DNA from: Canna indica
Taxonomy: Eukaryota > Streptophyta > Magnoliopsida > Zingiberales > Cannaceae
Reading direction: 5' to 3'
DNA: 64,000 nt
NCBI GenBank assembly: GCA_034359265.1
Contig: CP136890.1
Span: 33,460,501-33,524,500, forward strand
Positions within the stretch are counted from its first letter, which is position 1; each line of letters begins with the position of its first letter. The translations under genes and the position numbers were made by a program. A model generated the notes under the pieces. It was not told the DNA's origin. It worked only from the letters and a program-made list of their open reading frames with translations, and did no database searches. Shown here in pieces: positions 1 through 11,379 of this stretch.

Positions 1-414
1 AGTTGGCCGAGCCCCATCCTTAGCCACGCGAGAAGCAGCAAATATCAGTTCCATATCATTTCAATGTTATAAATCTTTTCAATGTTCTATGTAAAAGGTC
101 ATTGATTTTATTGGTAGCCTTTGTTGTTCTAGTTCCTTTTTTGTTGTAGAAACTTGAAAAAGCAAATTTTATAACTGCTTTTGTAGTGGTCCATATAGCA
201 GGACTAGTGTGTTACTGATGCCTATTTTATAGCAAATTTTATAGCTACTTTTGTAGTGGTCCATATAAGCTAAAAAGGAACTAGAATAAAAAAAGGAGAA
301 AAAGAAAATACTAATCATGAAGAATTTATAAAAGAGAATAGAGGAGAATTAGTAACCCAGAAGGACATTCCAAAGGCAAGTTTTTCGAGTTGCTATCAAC
401 ATTGCAATGCCTTT
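1..414. other. AT-rich intergenic or intronic DNA with a short direct repeat
   Basis: No coding exon was recognised here. A 38-bp segment at 161-198 recurs with few changes at 231-268; both copies contain TTTGTAGTGGTCCATATA. The stretch could be part of the first intron of the SPL gene whose exon 2 lies at 16749-16855, because both large elements that follow appear to sit inside one intron. That placement is inference. Confidence 0.4.
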
Positions 415-445
415 CACTGCAACAATTTATTTAATTACTGACTGA

Positions 446-570
446 TTAAAACAGACGCTTAGTATAAGCGTCGGTTTTAATTAAAGCAGCTGGGTTAGAT
501 AGTGATTAATAACGGGCACAGGTTGATGGAGCTGGTTAATCAAGAACCGGCGCCATCAGTTCTGCGCCGG
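446..570. repeat. Subterminal GCGTCGG/GCGCCGG repeats, left side of the CACTA-like element
   Basis: Short inverted motifs (AGACGCTTAGTATAAGCGTC, AACCGGCGCC, GCGCCGGTTT) cluster just inside the left terminus. In En/Spm elements, subterminal repeats of this kind bind the TnpA-type protein. The same motif family appears near the right end at 5350-5440. Confidence 0.45.
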
Positions 571-892
571 TTTGGTTGTTTTTTTCCCTCTTCCTGTTTT
601 CATTTCCCGCTTCCCATTTGTTTTTTCCTACTGTTCTCTTCTCAAACCCTAGTTGTTCTCCGCTGTTCTCCGCTTCGCTTTTCCCGCTTCTCCACTCTTC
701 TCTAGCTCCCTCTTTCTTCTTCCCGCATCTCCCATTTCCTTTTCCACCATTCCCATTTCCCTTCCCGTACCTCCCTTATTTTTCTTCCCTCACGTCGGTT
801 CTCCAGCTCCCTCCTTCTACCCCCATCTCGTTGATCTCCCTCCTTAGAGCCGGTGAGTAGACTCTAGAACGCGGAGCATGAAATCTTGCACG

Positions 893-1021
893 ATGGATCT
901 ACGACTGGGATCGCACCAGGCCTTCTTCTCTGCTGTCAAATCAGACGACATCGCCGCCGTCTGCCGCATCATCGAGAGCTTAGACAGTGTTTTGAATTTA
1001 CTAGGAGGTGCGGTGATGTAA
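893..1021 (+). pseudogene. Exon-like fragment, weakly ankyrin-repeat-like
   Basis: A 42-codon open frame follows a pyrimidine-rich, 5'-UTR-like stretch (about 566-840, including CTCAAACCCTAG). Its core reads AFFSAVKSDDIAAV, which recalls the first ankyrin helix of plant XBAT-type E3 ligases. That similarity is short and not decisive. The frame runs into GATGTAAGT, a good splice-donor context, near 1017-1022. It lies inside the proposed CACTA element, so a captured first exon is a reasonable reading. An unrelated hypothetical peptide is equally possible. Confidence 0.2.
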
Positions 1022-1640
1022 GTAGTGCACGAATAATGAATTAATGCTGAATTTAATTGGAAAAGCTGGCGAGCTTCTTTGATGATACATACAATACCAT
1101 ATCTGAAACCCGTATATGCGATCGAGTAAGTATTGAATTAACTAATTTGGATTTGGCATGCAGGATTTGCAGCAGAGTACTTTGCCGATCAGCAAGAAGA
1201 GACGTTTGCGAATTGGGAGGGGAAGCCTTTTCTCCAGGTGTACAAGAGTGTCCTCAATTCAAAGTCAAAAGAGGAATCACCGGTGACCATTTAATTAATA
1301 CATTAACAGCTTTATGTACTTATCATAGTAAAGTTCATTTGAAATCACTTTCTGATCATCTTGCATAAAGTAATATGGGCAAGTTAAAATTCAACTTGTT
1401 CTGTGCAGTGCTTAAAAGTTCTTGTCATCTTTAATTATTGCAAGAACACAAAATTAAATATTTTAGCTAATCAGATTACACCTTTTATTGTTGCATGTTG
1501 GTACGTACGCAGGCCAACTTTGCAAGATGGGAACCGAGCCATGGTCACTTCTTGTTCCGTCACCCATGGGAACACTACCTTAAAATTGGAGCTTTGAGCC
1601 GCCACTCTTTCCACTTACATCATCGCACCTCCTAGTAAAT
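996..1640. repeat. 27-bp inverted repeat bounding 645 bp
   Basis: Positions 996-1022 (ATTTACTAGGAGGTGCGGTG followed by ATGTAAG) and 1614-1640 are reverse complements with one mismatch. Flanking bases give no clear target duplication, so this could be a small fold-back element or an inverted duplication of captured exon-boundary sequence. Confidence 0.45.
1164..1282 (+). pseudogene. Exon-like fragment of an unrecognised plant gene
   Basis: The segment is bounded by a good acceptor (GGCATGCAG just before 1164) and a donor (CCG followed by GTGACC after 1282). It has one open frame of about 40 codons that reads like real protein: GFAAEYFADQQEETFANWEG, continuing with KPFLQVYKSVLNSKSK. I do not recognise the family. 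Its position inside the CACTA-like element suggests a captured exon. Confidence 0.3.
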
Positions 1641-2630
1641 CAGTCTTCTTGCCAAACTGCATCAATAATGAATTAAATTCCCTCCACTCATCTTTCATTT
1701 TTATGTCCTGGCAAGTGCACGAATCTTTGTTGGTTGTTTCTAGTTGCACAAACTAATGCTGCATAGTTACTTATACGAGGCCTTATACGAGGCCTGATCT
1801 TATAGGCTTTTTGAAAATATCAACATTTGTCTTATCTTGATTTCTGTTGTCAAATTCATCACTGATAAAGCAAAATACATGAACGGCTGGTTGTATTGAT
1901 TATTAGTAATCAGCATCTTCAGTCTCACTTTGGAATCCTTTAGATACTATATAGGGTTCTCGAATTGATATTATTGACCTGCAGATTGGTTAATTTCTTC
2001 TTTTTTCTTATCTAAGAAAATAAGTATCTGCTTTTGTACAGATGAAAATTATTGAGCTATTTCATGCAAGACATAGCACTTGTGTCCTGCTTATTCCTAA
2101 AACCATTCAAACTAATTGAAATCAGATTGGATTTTAATACACTTTGAGAAATTCATTGATTTATATGGATAAAGATGTGAACTGTTTTATATATGATTTA
2201 GTAATATCAGCACAATGGCATACATTCTCAGCATTTCTGTATGAAAGATGACAAGTTCTAGGTGTTGCATTTATTTCTGTAACCATGTTTCATGTTACTC
2301 AGAAATCATAGACAAGTCACAAGATTTTTTCCTTTCTCATGACTTAACCTAAAGTTTATTCAATGATCCTTTTGAAGAGTCTAATAGGACTTAGTATGTC
2401 AGTAACAAAATAAGATATAAAGATTATTTGGTATATGATTTTTGTAAATTCTAAAAAAAATTGTAGCAAAATGTATGTAAACAAGACAGTTCATATATCT
2501 TTCAAACTGGAAGGTTATTTTCTACTTATTGTGTTTGCTAATAATTTGATTATCCTCCATTACATTTCAAATTGTTTCTTCATTCCAAGGGTGGCAATTG
2601 TTAATTATATGACACTATTTATAGAAGAAC

Positions 2631-3400
2631 AAATTTGTTTAAATTCGGAATTATGGCATGCTTGTGCCGGTCCACTAGTTTCATTACCTCCTGTTGGAAG
2701 TCGGGCATTCTATTTTCCACAGGGTCACAGTGAGCTGTTCTATCCATTTCTAAATTGCTGCAAGGCCCTTAGCAATGCAAATATGCTATTGTTGTAAAGC
2801 TGCTTAATTTCTTATGCTTGGAAAAGGTAATGCATTATTATACTTGCATGCTATTTAATTTAGGTTATCTCATTAGGTTGCTGCATCAACCAACAAGGAA
2901 ATCGATTCTCTTCCCAGCTACCCAAGCTTACCTCCTCAGCTGGTTTGTCAGCTGCATAATGTTACTATGCATGTATGATTCTTCAGATATTTATCACTAT
3001 TTCTCCTCTGATTTCATGTTTATTTGTTTGTTTGATTAATATTCATTCTCTACTTGCAGATACAGACGAAGTTTATGCACAGATGACATTGCAACCATTA
3101 AGCCTAGTAAAGCACTGTATCTCTTTGCTCAATGACTTGTTTTGTTAACCTTGGATGTCATTTTGATTTAATATGCTTTTGATAGCAAGTGATACCAGTA
3201 CACATGGCGGATTCTCTGTTCCACGTCGAGTAGTAGAAAAAGTTTCCTCCTTTGGTATATTTACTTTCATAGACAAGTTTGAATGGCTTACGATCATAAA
3301 TAGCATGGAAGTTAATCTGGATTTGCAATAGGAATGTCTCTTACCTTATTCATTGCCACTCTTGTAGGATTTTTCACAGCAGCCTCCTGCTCAGGAACTG
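2631..3400 (+). pseudogene. Truncated auxin response factor (ARF6/8-like) fragment
   Basis: ARFs are B3-domain transcription factors of auxin signalling in the nucleus. Five exon pieces appear in the right order. 2631-2737 encodes [20 protein letters not shown] plus an YFPQGHSEL end. 2877-2972 encodes [11 protein letters not shown] and CQLHNVTMH. About 3056-3108 encodes ADTDEVYAQMTLQPLS. 3186-3253 encodes ASDTSTHGGFSVPRR, the start of the B3 DNA-binding domain. 3368-3400 encodes DFSQQPPAQEL. The exon that normally precedes the B3 start (EEQKD...CKTLT region) is missing, the donor after HSEL is lost, exon 4 runs into stops, and everything after PPAQEL is absent. The VAASTNKE motif points to the class-A ARF6/8 group. 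Because introns are retained, this is a DNA-level copy rather than a processed retrocopy. Clearly non-functional. Confidence 0.8.
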
Positions 3401-4859
3401 GTACACTTGTCTTTGTTTGGGAAATGAGAATAAGGGGGAATTGGTACACATGTCCTTGTTTCTGCTTGTTCTTGCACAAATAATGAGAATAGCAATTTAC
3501 TTCTGACAAATAAAGTACTATAAATTAGGTTCATATTCTAATAAAAATGTTCTGGTTCATATTCTCATTTATCGTTGTATTTTGATTAGATTATTTCATG
3601 TCCCCAGTTAAGCTACTCATAGTATTTCTTTAGTTGTGACAAGTCAAGTTTCTGCAATATCTTCCTTATGTTCCCAACCATTTCTTTAGTTGCTGCTGAC
3701 AATGTATTTAAAATGGTTATTTCAGATAGCTTGTGTCCTAGAAGCTTATCTGAGAAATAAGCTCCATGTAGTTCAACTAACTTAGTTGAAAGTACCTTCT
3801 GCTGAAGAATCCATTCAACTAAGGTCTAGATAATGTTACTGTGCCACAGTTTATTATTATAGTGACACAGTAAATGAAAAGAGAACATCATGATGAAGTT
3901 AAACTGAGTTGTGAAACATGAATGATTTATACTATTTCCACCATTTCTTGGGTTTATATTATCTTCTTATTGGATTTAGCTATTACTAGGCTTCTAATGA
4001 TGCATCATCAAGATTTATGCATAAACTGAGGCTTCTAATACAGATTTAGCTATTACTTTGCTTCAAATACAGATATGTACTTCATAACCATTTATATGCG
4101 TTCAATCACAACTATTATTGTTTTATAGATCTGTCCAAAATTTAAATTTTATGAGGCAATTTGATAAGATGTTGAAGGGAAACTCACTAGCTATTGTTTG
4201 GGTTCCCAACGGAGGTTGTAGTAGCATATTGGAGATCAATGGGAATCACTTTATATTATGTTCCATCTGCATGTTTGTATGAATAGTTGATACTTTAATA
4301 TAAACAAAAAATTCTTCTCCTTTAGCTCCATAGGATTATATCATAATGTATGAATCACTGCAACCTCTATAGTCCATAGGCTTGAGTCCTGTTCTAGCTG
4401 CTTCAATTTTTACACATGGTCATTGACTAGATGAAATATGATAGATGGAATGCCTTGAGAATTTTCAAATCTCATATATTTCTTGAGATACAATTACACA
4501 TCTATATTTGCTTCATTAGTCTTCTAGGGTAAGTTATGCTACATTAATATTAGGAACTGCAACCTAGGGAAGAGGAGCAGAAAAATCGATCATCAAAGAA
4601 GGCGAATGAAGCAAAGAAGGCCATTTTGAATAGAGTTAATTTTTGAAATTATATCTTTCTGAACAAAAGGCAGATGATGAATTCCGACTCTTTGGTGTTT
4701 TTTTGTAATTGTTAAATTTATGAATAGATGTAATTTTATACTTTTGCATTCTCGGTTATTGTCTCATTTGTAAATGTTAAGATTTTTAATGTGAATTTTT
4801 GTTGTTGAAATAGAATAATAAAATTTGGACAAATTTGAATGATTTTTTAGTGATATAAT

Positions 4860-5440
4860 ATTGTTGTAGTGATATATTAGTAAATAACATTGTTGTAGTG
4901 ATAACAATATTATATAACATTGTTGTAGTTATATATATTATATTATATATATAATAATAGGACAATTAATACTCGGATAATTAATATCCGACCGGATAAT
5001 TAATACTCAGGTGTAAAGAGAGCCAGATATTAATTACCAGTGGACCCGAGTATTAATATCTGGTGCCTTCTATTAATGACACCGGGTAATTAATACCCGA
5101 CGCCTTCTATAAATGGCGCCGGGTATTAATACCAGACGCCATTTAAAGAAGGCGCTGTGTATTAATTACCCAACGCCTCCTATTAGTGCGCCAGGTATTA
5201 ATTACTCGACACCGGGTATTAATTACTCGACACCATTTATAGAAGGCGTCGGGTAACTAATACCCGACGCTATTTATAGAAGGCACCGGGTATTAGTTAT
5301 CCAGCGCCATTAACAACGTCGGATATTAATTTTTATTCCCCCTTTATTTCCTGCATGGTAATCGGCGCTTTTGGAAAGGTCTAAATTAAACTTCCGACTC
5401 CAAAAAGACGCCGATTTTTTCTAAAATAGGCATCGATTTC
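4860..5440. repeat. Subterminal repeat block near the right end of the CACTA-like element
   Basis: 4860-4930 has three copies of TTGTTGTAGT. 4970-5340 has about ten imperfect inverted copies of a GGGTATTAATTACCCG core joined to GGCGCC or GACGCC. 5355-5440 carries GGCGCTTTTGG and AGACGCCGATTTT, matching the left subterminal motif. Confidence 0.6.
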
Positions 5441-5462
5441 ATTTCATTTTGTTGTAGTGTTC

Positions 5463-5723
5463 GGATGAAGATATGATTGTTCTGTTCTTGTTTTAGTTTT
5501 GGCTTAGATGGTTTTTCTCACCTAGTGTGAGGATTATGTGCGACCATTTTTGGCAGACTTCAGCCAGTATTGTAGTTTCGGAAATTAAATGTACTATAAA
5601 ACCTTTAACTCTTTATTGCTTGAAATAACATCCTTGTTTTATTCACTGTATGTCTAATATTTCTTTCTTTCTTATTACTAAGCAATATCTGATTTCAATT
5701 TCATTTTCTTGGAAAAACTATTA
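5463..5723 (+). other. Probable SPL intron sequence upstream of the element insertion
   Basis: No open frame here. The stretch is T-rich (TTTCTTTCTTTCTTATTAC near 5660-5680). If the family-1 element and one copy of the target site are removed, it reads directly into CTACAG and the SPL exon at 16749. It therefore looks like the 3' part of that exon's preceding intron. Confidence 0.5.
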
Positions 5724-6084
5724 TGTAAGACCCGAAAAATTTTCTTAATATAAAAATTTATTTTTGGTACAGCGCACCGAATCAGGAGTTAGTCGAGTCG
5801 AGCCGTGGAGTCGCCTCGAGTAGAAGATATAACTCGACTTATGAAGTTTAAATTGGTTAGATGGATATTTCCTTATTAAGCATTAGATGTTCTTTTTGAG
5901 TCGAGTTCAAATCGTGTATGCAGACCGAATCGGGGCTCGAACCGAACTCGGATCGAGTCAAGTAGAGACTAAGTCAGTTAGAGGGGCATTTATGTCATTG
6001 GTGGATGAGGGGCTAAAACCCCTCATCATGAGCAGTGCGGCTCATTCTTGAGCCGCACGTCACTCGAGCAAGAGAGGAAGGAGG

Positions 6085-8620
6085 TGTCACGCCCCAAAAG
6101 CAGGGTCACGTGACCAGCTAGGGTATACATACTTATACCATGCAGCCTAACTCATGCACATGCAAACATCATAAACAACAAAGTAAACAACAGCTTTTAA
6201 TAATAAAAGAACCAAAACATATTTACATTTCAAAACAATATTTTAAATACATATTTCAAGTACGGAAATGAATCGAAGAGTAACAGTTCTTTTAATAAAT
6301 AAAACTGAATAAAATGTGAATGTCCCCACGGGACTACAACTCCAAATACCAAAATAAAAGTGCATGACAACCTACTACAGACTCGAATACGACCACTAAC
6401 TAGGATTGCTATGAGATCATGTGGCTCATCTGCCCTCCAGCTGCGCCAAGTGCTCCAGCCCACCTCACCGGCCAGGCTCTGCAAAACAAAACAAAACAAT
6501 GACAACGGGTGAGTTCAAAGAACTAAGCAAGCGACTTTATCTTCCCTCACAAATAAACACAAAGATAACATAAATAAATTCTATCTTTAAACAGGCTACG
6601 TCGGAGAAATATGACTAGCTATCAAGCCCGAAGGTCATCCATGCCCACGACATCTCTCTCTTCAAAGAGGTGCATTAGGCCGAAGCCCTACCATGCCCGA
6701 AGGAGACGTCACCTAAAAAATGTGCATCAGGTTGAGCCCTACCATGCCCAAAGGCAATATCACCATCACAGAGGTGCATCGGGTCGAAGCCCTACCATGC
6801 CCAAAGGCAACATCACCATCAATGAGGTGCATCGGGTCGAATCCCTAGCATAACTAAAAGCAACAACATTGTCAAGAGGTGCATCGGGTCGAATCCCTAC
6901 CATGCCCAAAGACAACATCACCATCAAGAGGTGCATCGGGTCGAATCCCTACCATGCCCAAAGGCAACATCACCATCAAGAGGTGCATCGGGTCAAATCC
7001 CTACCATGCCTAAAGGTAACCGCGCACATATCAAGATAATCGGTAAACACCCTCCGAACTTATCCTGCAGGTTGGGAATTGACATCCAATCACACGGGCG
7101 TAGCTCGTAACTCGGCTCCTAAATGAGCCGCTCCGTCATTCCCAAGGATATGGCGCATCAAGACCTAAGTCAAGATTCTCCTACGGTGTCCTAAGGGTGT
7201 CATCACTATGAAGCGTCTCAACACTTCAAACTCAACCCTTACCCCTTAGACCCGCAACGTCATGAACCCGTGTGGTTTTATTTCATGCATACATTGTAAG
7301 TTGGTTCATAACAGATTATGCTCACCCTTAGAACCAATTTTAATTATAAAATTAAAATCTAGATCATCTCAATTAGGGTTTTATTTTAGAGTTTTGTTTT
7401 AGGGTTTTTTTCTGCCTAGAAGTGCTATGTATACCCCGAATCTACTCTTCAAAGTGTGTCCTATGTTTCCGAACTATATTTTCTGATCAAAAGGATAGGT
7501 TACACGACGATAATCAGGGATCTAATCACATAATTACAGAGAAATAAAAAATCAGCCCAGATTCAATAAACAACACATAAATTTCAGAAAGCTGAAATTT
7601 TCAGCACAACATGAAATAAAATCCGAATTTTGCAGAATTAAATTCCTAAATTTCTAACATCATAGATTCATCTCATCAAGCCAATCATGCATACAATCTC
7701 ATAATTTTTATTCAATATAACTAGCCTATATATCAAGAATCCCTAAATCAAGAATCAAGAAAATTAAATTAATTCTTTAGCAACAAAAATCTCTAGAATT
7801 CCAAGATGAGGTTTGCACCCAAGATTCACAAGATTTAAGTATAAAATCACAGATCTTCCCTTAAACATAAATTCCATGATATGCGATCAAAATTTAAGAT
7901 CTAAGCATGACATAGAAACCCAGAAAATCTCAAGAACAAAAAAGGACATTATCAAAACCAAGAATCCTCAAGGCGGCTTCAAGAAAATTCGAAGAAACTC
8001 CGAATAGGAGGGATAAAACCACTCACCTTGATTAGAAAAATGATTTAGAGAAAAACTTTCAAGCGGCGATATCCAAATCCGGTCTGAAAGGGGGCGGCTC
8101 GACTCAACAATGGTGAAAGAGGGGCGGTGGCTCCACTCAAGCCGACGGCTCCAAGAAGAGGGGAAGGAGGGGCGGCGGCTCCCCCTCAAACAATTGTGTG
8201 GCCTCAAAAATTGGAGCCACAACCTAGGGGAGGGGGTTTTATAATTCCTCCTCAACCCTAACCCTTCTAACTTAAGCCTAACCAGCATCCACTTAAGCCA
8301 AGACCAAACCGCTAACCCGATAAACTTAATTAAATTAATTTTGGCTTGATTAAACACACAATTAAATCATAAGCATCTAATTAAATGCACCCACATAAGC
8401 ATAATTCATAATTATCCAAACACCACAATAATTAAAAATAATTCCAATCACTCAAACCTAATTTCATAAATTCATAAATTCATAAATTTATATTCTATTT
8501 ACCCGAGCTCGCAAGCCGCTCCGGACCATAAGTCGGCTCGGTTTGACCACGAACTAGTCCGCTAGGGTGGCAAACACACGCAACAAAAAAAATAACAATT
8601 TGAATATCTAGGATATTACA
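6085..8620 (-). mobile_element. Family-2 solo LTR, reverse orientation
   Basis: On the plus strand it starts TGTCACGCCCC and ends GATATTACA; on its own strand it therefore reads TGTAATATCC...GGGGCGTGACA. The 5-bp target duplication GGAGG is exact (6080-6084 and 8621-8625), and the uninterrupted site is visible in the 3' LTR of the host element near 14675. No internal sequence remains, so this is a solo LTR left by LTR-LTR recombination. The open frames in it, including that at 7968-8357, are not supported as genes. Confidence 0.95.
6660..7015. repeat. 52-bp minisatellite inside a family-2 LTR (copy 1)
   Basis: Imperfect tandem copies of a 52-bp unit beginning GTGCATCGGGTCGAATCCCT. Seven units are recognisable, the later ones closest to each other. 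The same array occurs in the family-2 LTRs near 18.8, 23.3, 30.7 and 54.4 kb. Confidence 0.9.
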
Positions 8621-9757
8621 GGAGGGGAGATCTTGGATCTGCGCCGGAAACCGTGTCGCCGTCGGAAGGATCGAGGTCGTCAATGTCCACCCTTTCTTCT
8701 TCCTTGATCAAGGTGAGTGGTTACTTTCCGTTGATTTGGGGGAGGCGGGTAGCCGAACCCCTAGGACTGCTAGGTGTCGAGTTTCTCGCGAGTTTTTCAT
8801 CGATTCATGGTACCTTGACCTTCTTATCGCTGTTTTAATTATTGTTGAATCGGATCTCTACAGTTTTTGTCAGATTTTTTATATTTTAGGGGTTGCCGAG
8901 TCAATGAAAAAGGGGAAAGGTCATGCCAAAATTTTCCTCAATTCCCTTGACGGATATAAACCCCCTTTGAACGATCTTAAACCCATATTGAGTGGATTCA
9001 TGATTTACTTATTGAAAGTGATTATTGGAACTCATCCTCTAAAGCCTAGTAGGCTCGGCCAAGCAAAGGGAAAACTCCATGTCCATGGGTTGGCCGAGTA
9101 AGGGGTGTGCGGCTTGATCAAGGTCTTAATTAGGATAGATCGGACACAAGACCATGAGTAGGCCCTAGGGGCTGGGTGCCATGTGGCATAGTTAGACTGT
9201 TATGGCTGCTTACATGAATGTATGGCCTATACAGGACGACCCCTGGGGTCGGTTGTCATAATAGAAGCAACTTATATCCCTAACTTTATATTTTTTCTGC
9301 CATATATATATATATGTGTGTGTGTGATTATTGGGAAAATATGTGGTGGTTCGGAAGAATCGCTCACTGAGTCCCATGTGGACTCACGGTTTATTTTCTT
9401 ATTTTGCAGAGCCTGATCAGTGAGATGAGGCTTGGAATCATGGTGCAGGTGGAGGGCAGGCTGTGGCGTAGATCTCGTAGCAGCGTCCACCTGTCATAGT
9501 CTAGAGGTCTAGGGCAGTTGTTTCATTTAAGACACTGAGATTGTCTATTCGGAAACATGTAGTTGCTTTTAAACTTGAGTTGTTTCCTATAGTGATTGAT
9601 GTTTCAGAACTTTTCATGTTTTAACGCAAAATTGTGAACCTTCTTTAAAGATTTGAATAAAGCTGCATCGTTGTTTTCATTAGTGTATGTAGTAGGCTTT
9701 AGGGTAGGACATAGACCCTGGCCGGTCACACGATCCTAAGTTGGGGTGTGACAAAAT

Positions 9758-9769
9758 TGGTATCAGAGC
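9758..9769 (+). promoter_or_regulatory. Primer-binding site (initiator tRNA-Met type)
   Basis: TGGTATCAGAGC lies 4 bp after the end of the 5' LTR. This is the standard plant primer-binding site complementary to the 3' end of initiator methionine tRNA. Confidence 0.93.
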
Positions 9770-9960
9770 TTTTGGTTAAGTTGTGACTATGACTAGGAGT
9801 TGGGTACCGTATGAGACATATGATAGCGTGTCGACATACGGTATAGTGATGCTATGAGATCTGGCAACCACGACTGCACTCAGCGCACCATGCGGTTAGT
9901 AATTTAAATTCCAGTTACAATTTGTTGGTATTAATGGTAAAAAATTTCTTGTAATTGAGT

Positions 9961-10860
9961 GTGATGAAGACTCACAATGCTGCATTGAGCCGCAGTGGTA
10001 GTAATTCCACTGAACGCCAGGTGGCCTTGTTGGGGTACAAGACCCTATAGTTGCTCAGCTGGGGGAGAGAGCAGTTAGAGGAAGGGGTACAAGACCCTAT
10101 AGTTGCTCAGCTGTAGACCCAGGTGGCCTTGTTGACAGAGGCGCCCCACAGAGAGCAAGAATTGAGGAAGTAATAGCAATCACAGCAGCCTCCGCAGCCG
10201 GTACCGATGATACCCGTGGTACCGGCGGCGGCGGAGCCAGTAGTGTCAACAGATAGGATTCCAAAGTCCACCCACCTATGCGGACTTTGTTAAACTGAGA
10301 CTTTCGGTGTTCACCGGGACTGATAAGCAGGTTGAGGTCATTGAATTTCTGGCTGACTGCTACGAGTTTTGTGTGGAGCTGGGACGCTCATCTGAGGCAG
10401 CAGCTCGTATGGTAAGCCTACAGCTCAAGGGCCGGCCTTGGCACTCTGAGGGGACAGTTGCACCGATGGATCACCGGTAGAGTCGGGGACACAACAGTAG
10501 CCGAGGCCATGGAGGTTCAAGGGCAGGGGCAGCACGACCGGTAGAGTCAGGGGTGCCTCTCATAGGTCAGACATACCGCAGTGTGGTCACTGGAACAAAA
10601 GGCACCGAGGGTCTTACTATGGCCGCACGGATGCATGCTTCAAATGTGGGCAGGTTGGACATTTTAGAAAAGATTGTCCGAATAGAGGTAGCCAGAGGAC
10701 CGAGCAGTCAAGGGGAAAAGCCCCGATGCCAGTTGGGTCAGTGGCTCAGAAGGGTTCGATATAGAGGACGGGGCTGCAAGTTAGCCACTATGGGAGATTG
10801 TCTGCCCGAGTTTACGCCATGAATCGCGACGGGGCATAGGCATCCAGGGCAGTGGTGACA
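9961..10860 (+). pseudogene. gag remnant with an intact CCHC zinc knuckle
   Basis: Encodes remains of the capsid/nucleocapsid polyprotein. The clearest part is the nucleocapsid knuckle at about 10632-10675, CFKCGQVGHFRKDCP, with all four C-C-H-C ligands present. Upstream pieces (for instance DRIPKSTHLC-like and FADKLRLSVFTGTD-like stretches near 10255-10330) are split among frames by stops and indels. A direct repeat of about 45 bp (GGGTACAAGACCCTATAG) occurs at 10033 and 10085. Confidence 0.7.
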
Positions 10861-11340
10861 TGTACTATTTTAGTCAGTTCTCTGCTGCTTATGTCCTGTT
10901 AGATCCGAGTGCCCCGCACTCATTTGTATCGGCCAAATTTGCTATCGGATTGCCTATGGCACCTTCCTTTCTTGTTGTGCCATATGTGGTATCAACGCCT
11001 ACAGGTGACTCATTAATAGTAAAATCAATCTTCCTTGACCGCGAAGTGCTAGTTGGTGGTCATGGGTTGAAGGCATAATTGACACTTCTGCCTATGCTTG
11101 AAATTGACGTCACCCTCGGCAAGGATTGGCTGGAGGAGCATTTCACGTTAGTTAATTGCAGGACTAAGACTGTCACATTCAGTAAGCCGGGTTGCCGCAA
11201 TTCACCTTCCGTGGGGAAGGAAAGGCTGAGCCCATGGGCGTCATTTCAAACCTTAAGGCTCGTAAATTGCTGTTAGGCGGCTGCTCTTCTTGGCATTCGT
11301 ATATATGGCCGAGGAAAAGGGGGGCACGGCTTAGGAGGTT
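10860..11340 (+). pseudogene. Retropepsin-like protease remnant
   Basis: The segment LLDPSAPHSFVSAKFA (near 10887-10935) is at the place of the plant gypsy protease active site, normally D-S/P-G-A-T/S-H-S-F. Here the glycine position reads S, so catalysis is doubtful. It is followed by the family sequences VVSTPTGDSLIV and, after an in-frame stop (about 11076), LEIDVTLGKDWL. It lies between gag and RT as expected. Confidence 0.75.
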
Positions 11341-11379
11341 AGTAGACTCTAGTGATATGTGAGTTCTCCGATGTCTTCC

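Larger units (their letters stand above)
415..5459. mobile_element. Probable non-autonomous CACTA (En/Spm) element carrying host-gene fragments
   Basis: The left end reads CACTGCAACAATTTATTT and the right end, read on the minus strand, CACTACAACAAAATGAAAT. This is the expected form of CACTA terminal inverted repeats, with one change in the CACTA core at the left. Just inside each end are subterminal repeats built on GCGTCGG/GCGCCGG (about 446-570 and 4940-5440). The 3-bp flanks are TTT and TTC, so the expected target duplication is imperfect. No intact transposase is present; a lysine-rich stretch near 4565-4645 (SSKKANEAKKAIL) weakly resembles the basic region of plant En/Spm transposase genes. 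The interior holds exon-like pieces at 893-1021 and 1164-1282 and an ARF fragment at 2631-3400, which would make this a Pack-CACTA. The end pairing is the uncertain part. Confidence 0.5.
5724..9753 (+). repeat. 5' LTR of the family-1 element, interrupted by a solo LTR
   Basis: Starts TGTAAGACCCG and ends TTGGGGTGTGACA, immediately before the primer-binding site. Without the nested 6085-8625 insert it is about 1.5 kb. It aligns with the 3' LTR throughout except that it lacks about 950 bp present there (15210-16165); the deletion joins ...ACAAG to ACCATGAG... near 9152. A CA/TA microsatellite sits at about 9301-9328. Confidence 0.9.

Noticed and set aside
502..860. Phe/Ser/Pro-rich open frames
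   Set aside because: Low-complexity C/T-rich sequence, better explained as a 5'-UTR-like leader; three frames are open at once.
893..1021. Firm naming as an XBAT ankyrin E3 ligase exon
   Set aside because: Only about a dozen residues resemble the family, so it is reported as weakly ankyrin-like without a gene name.
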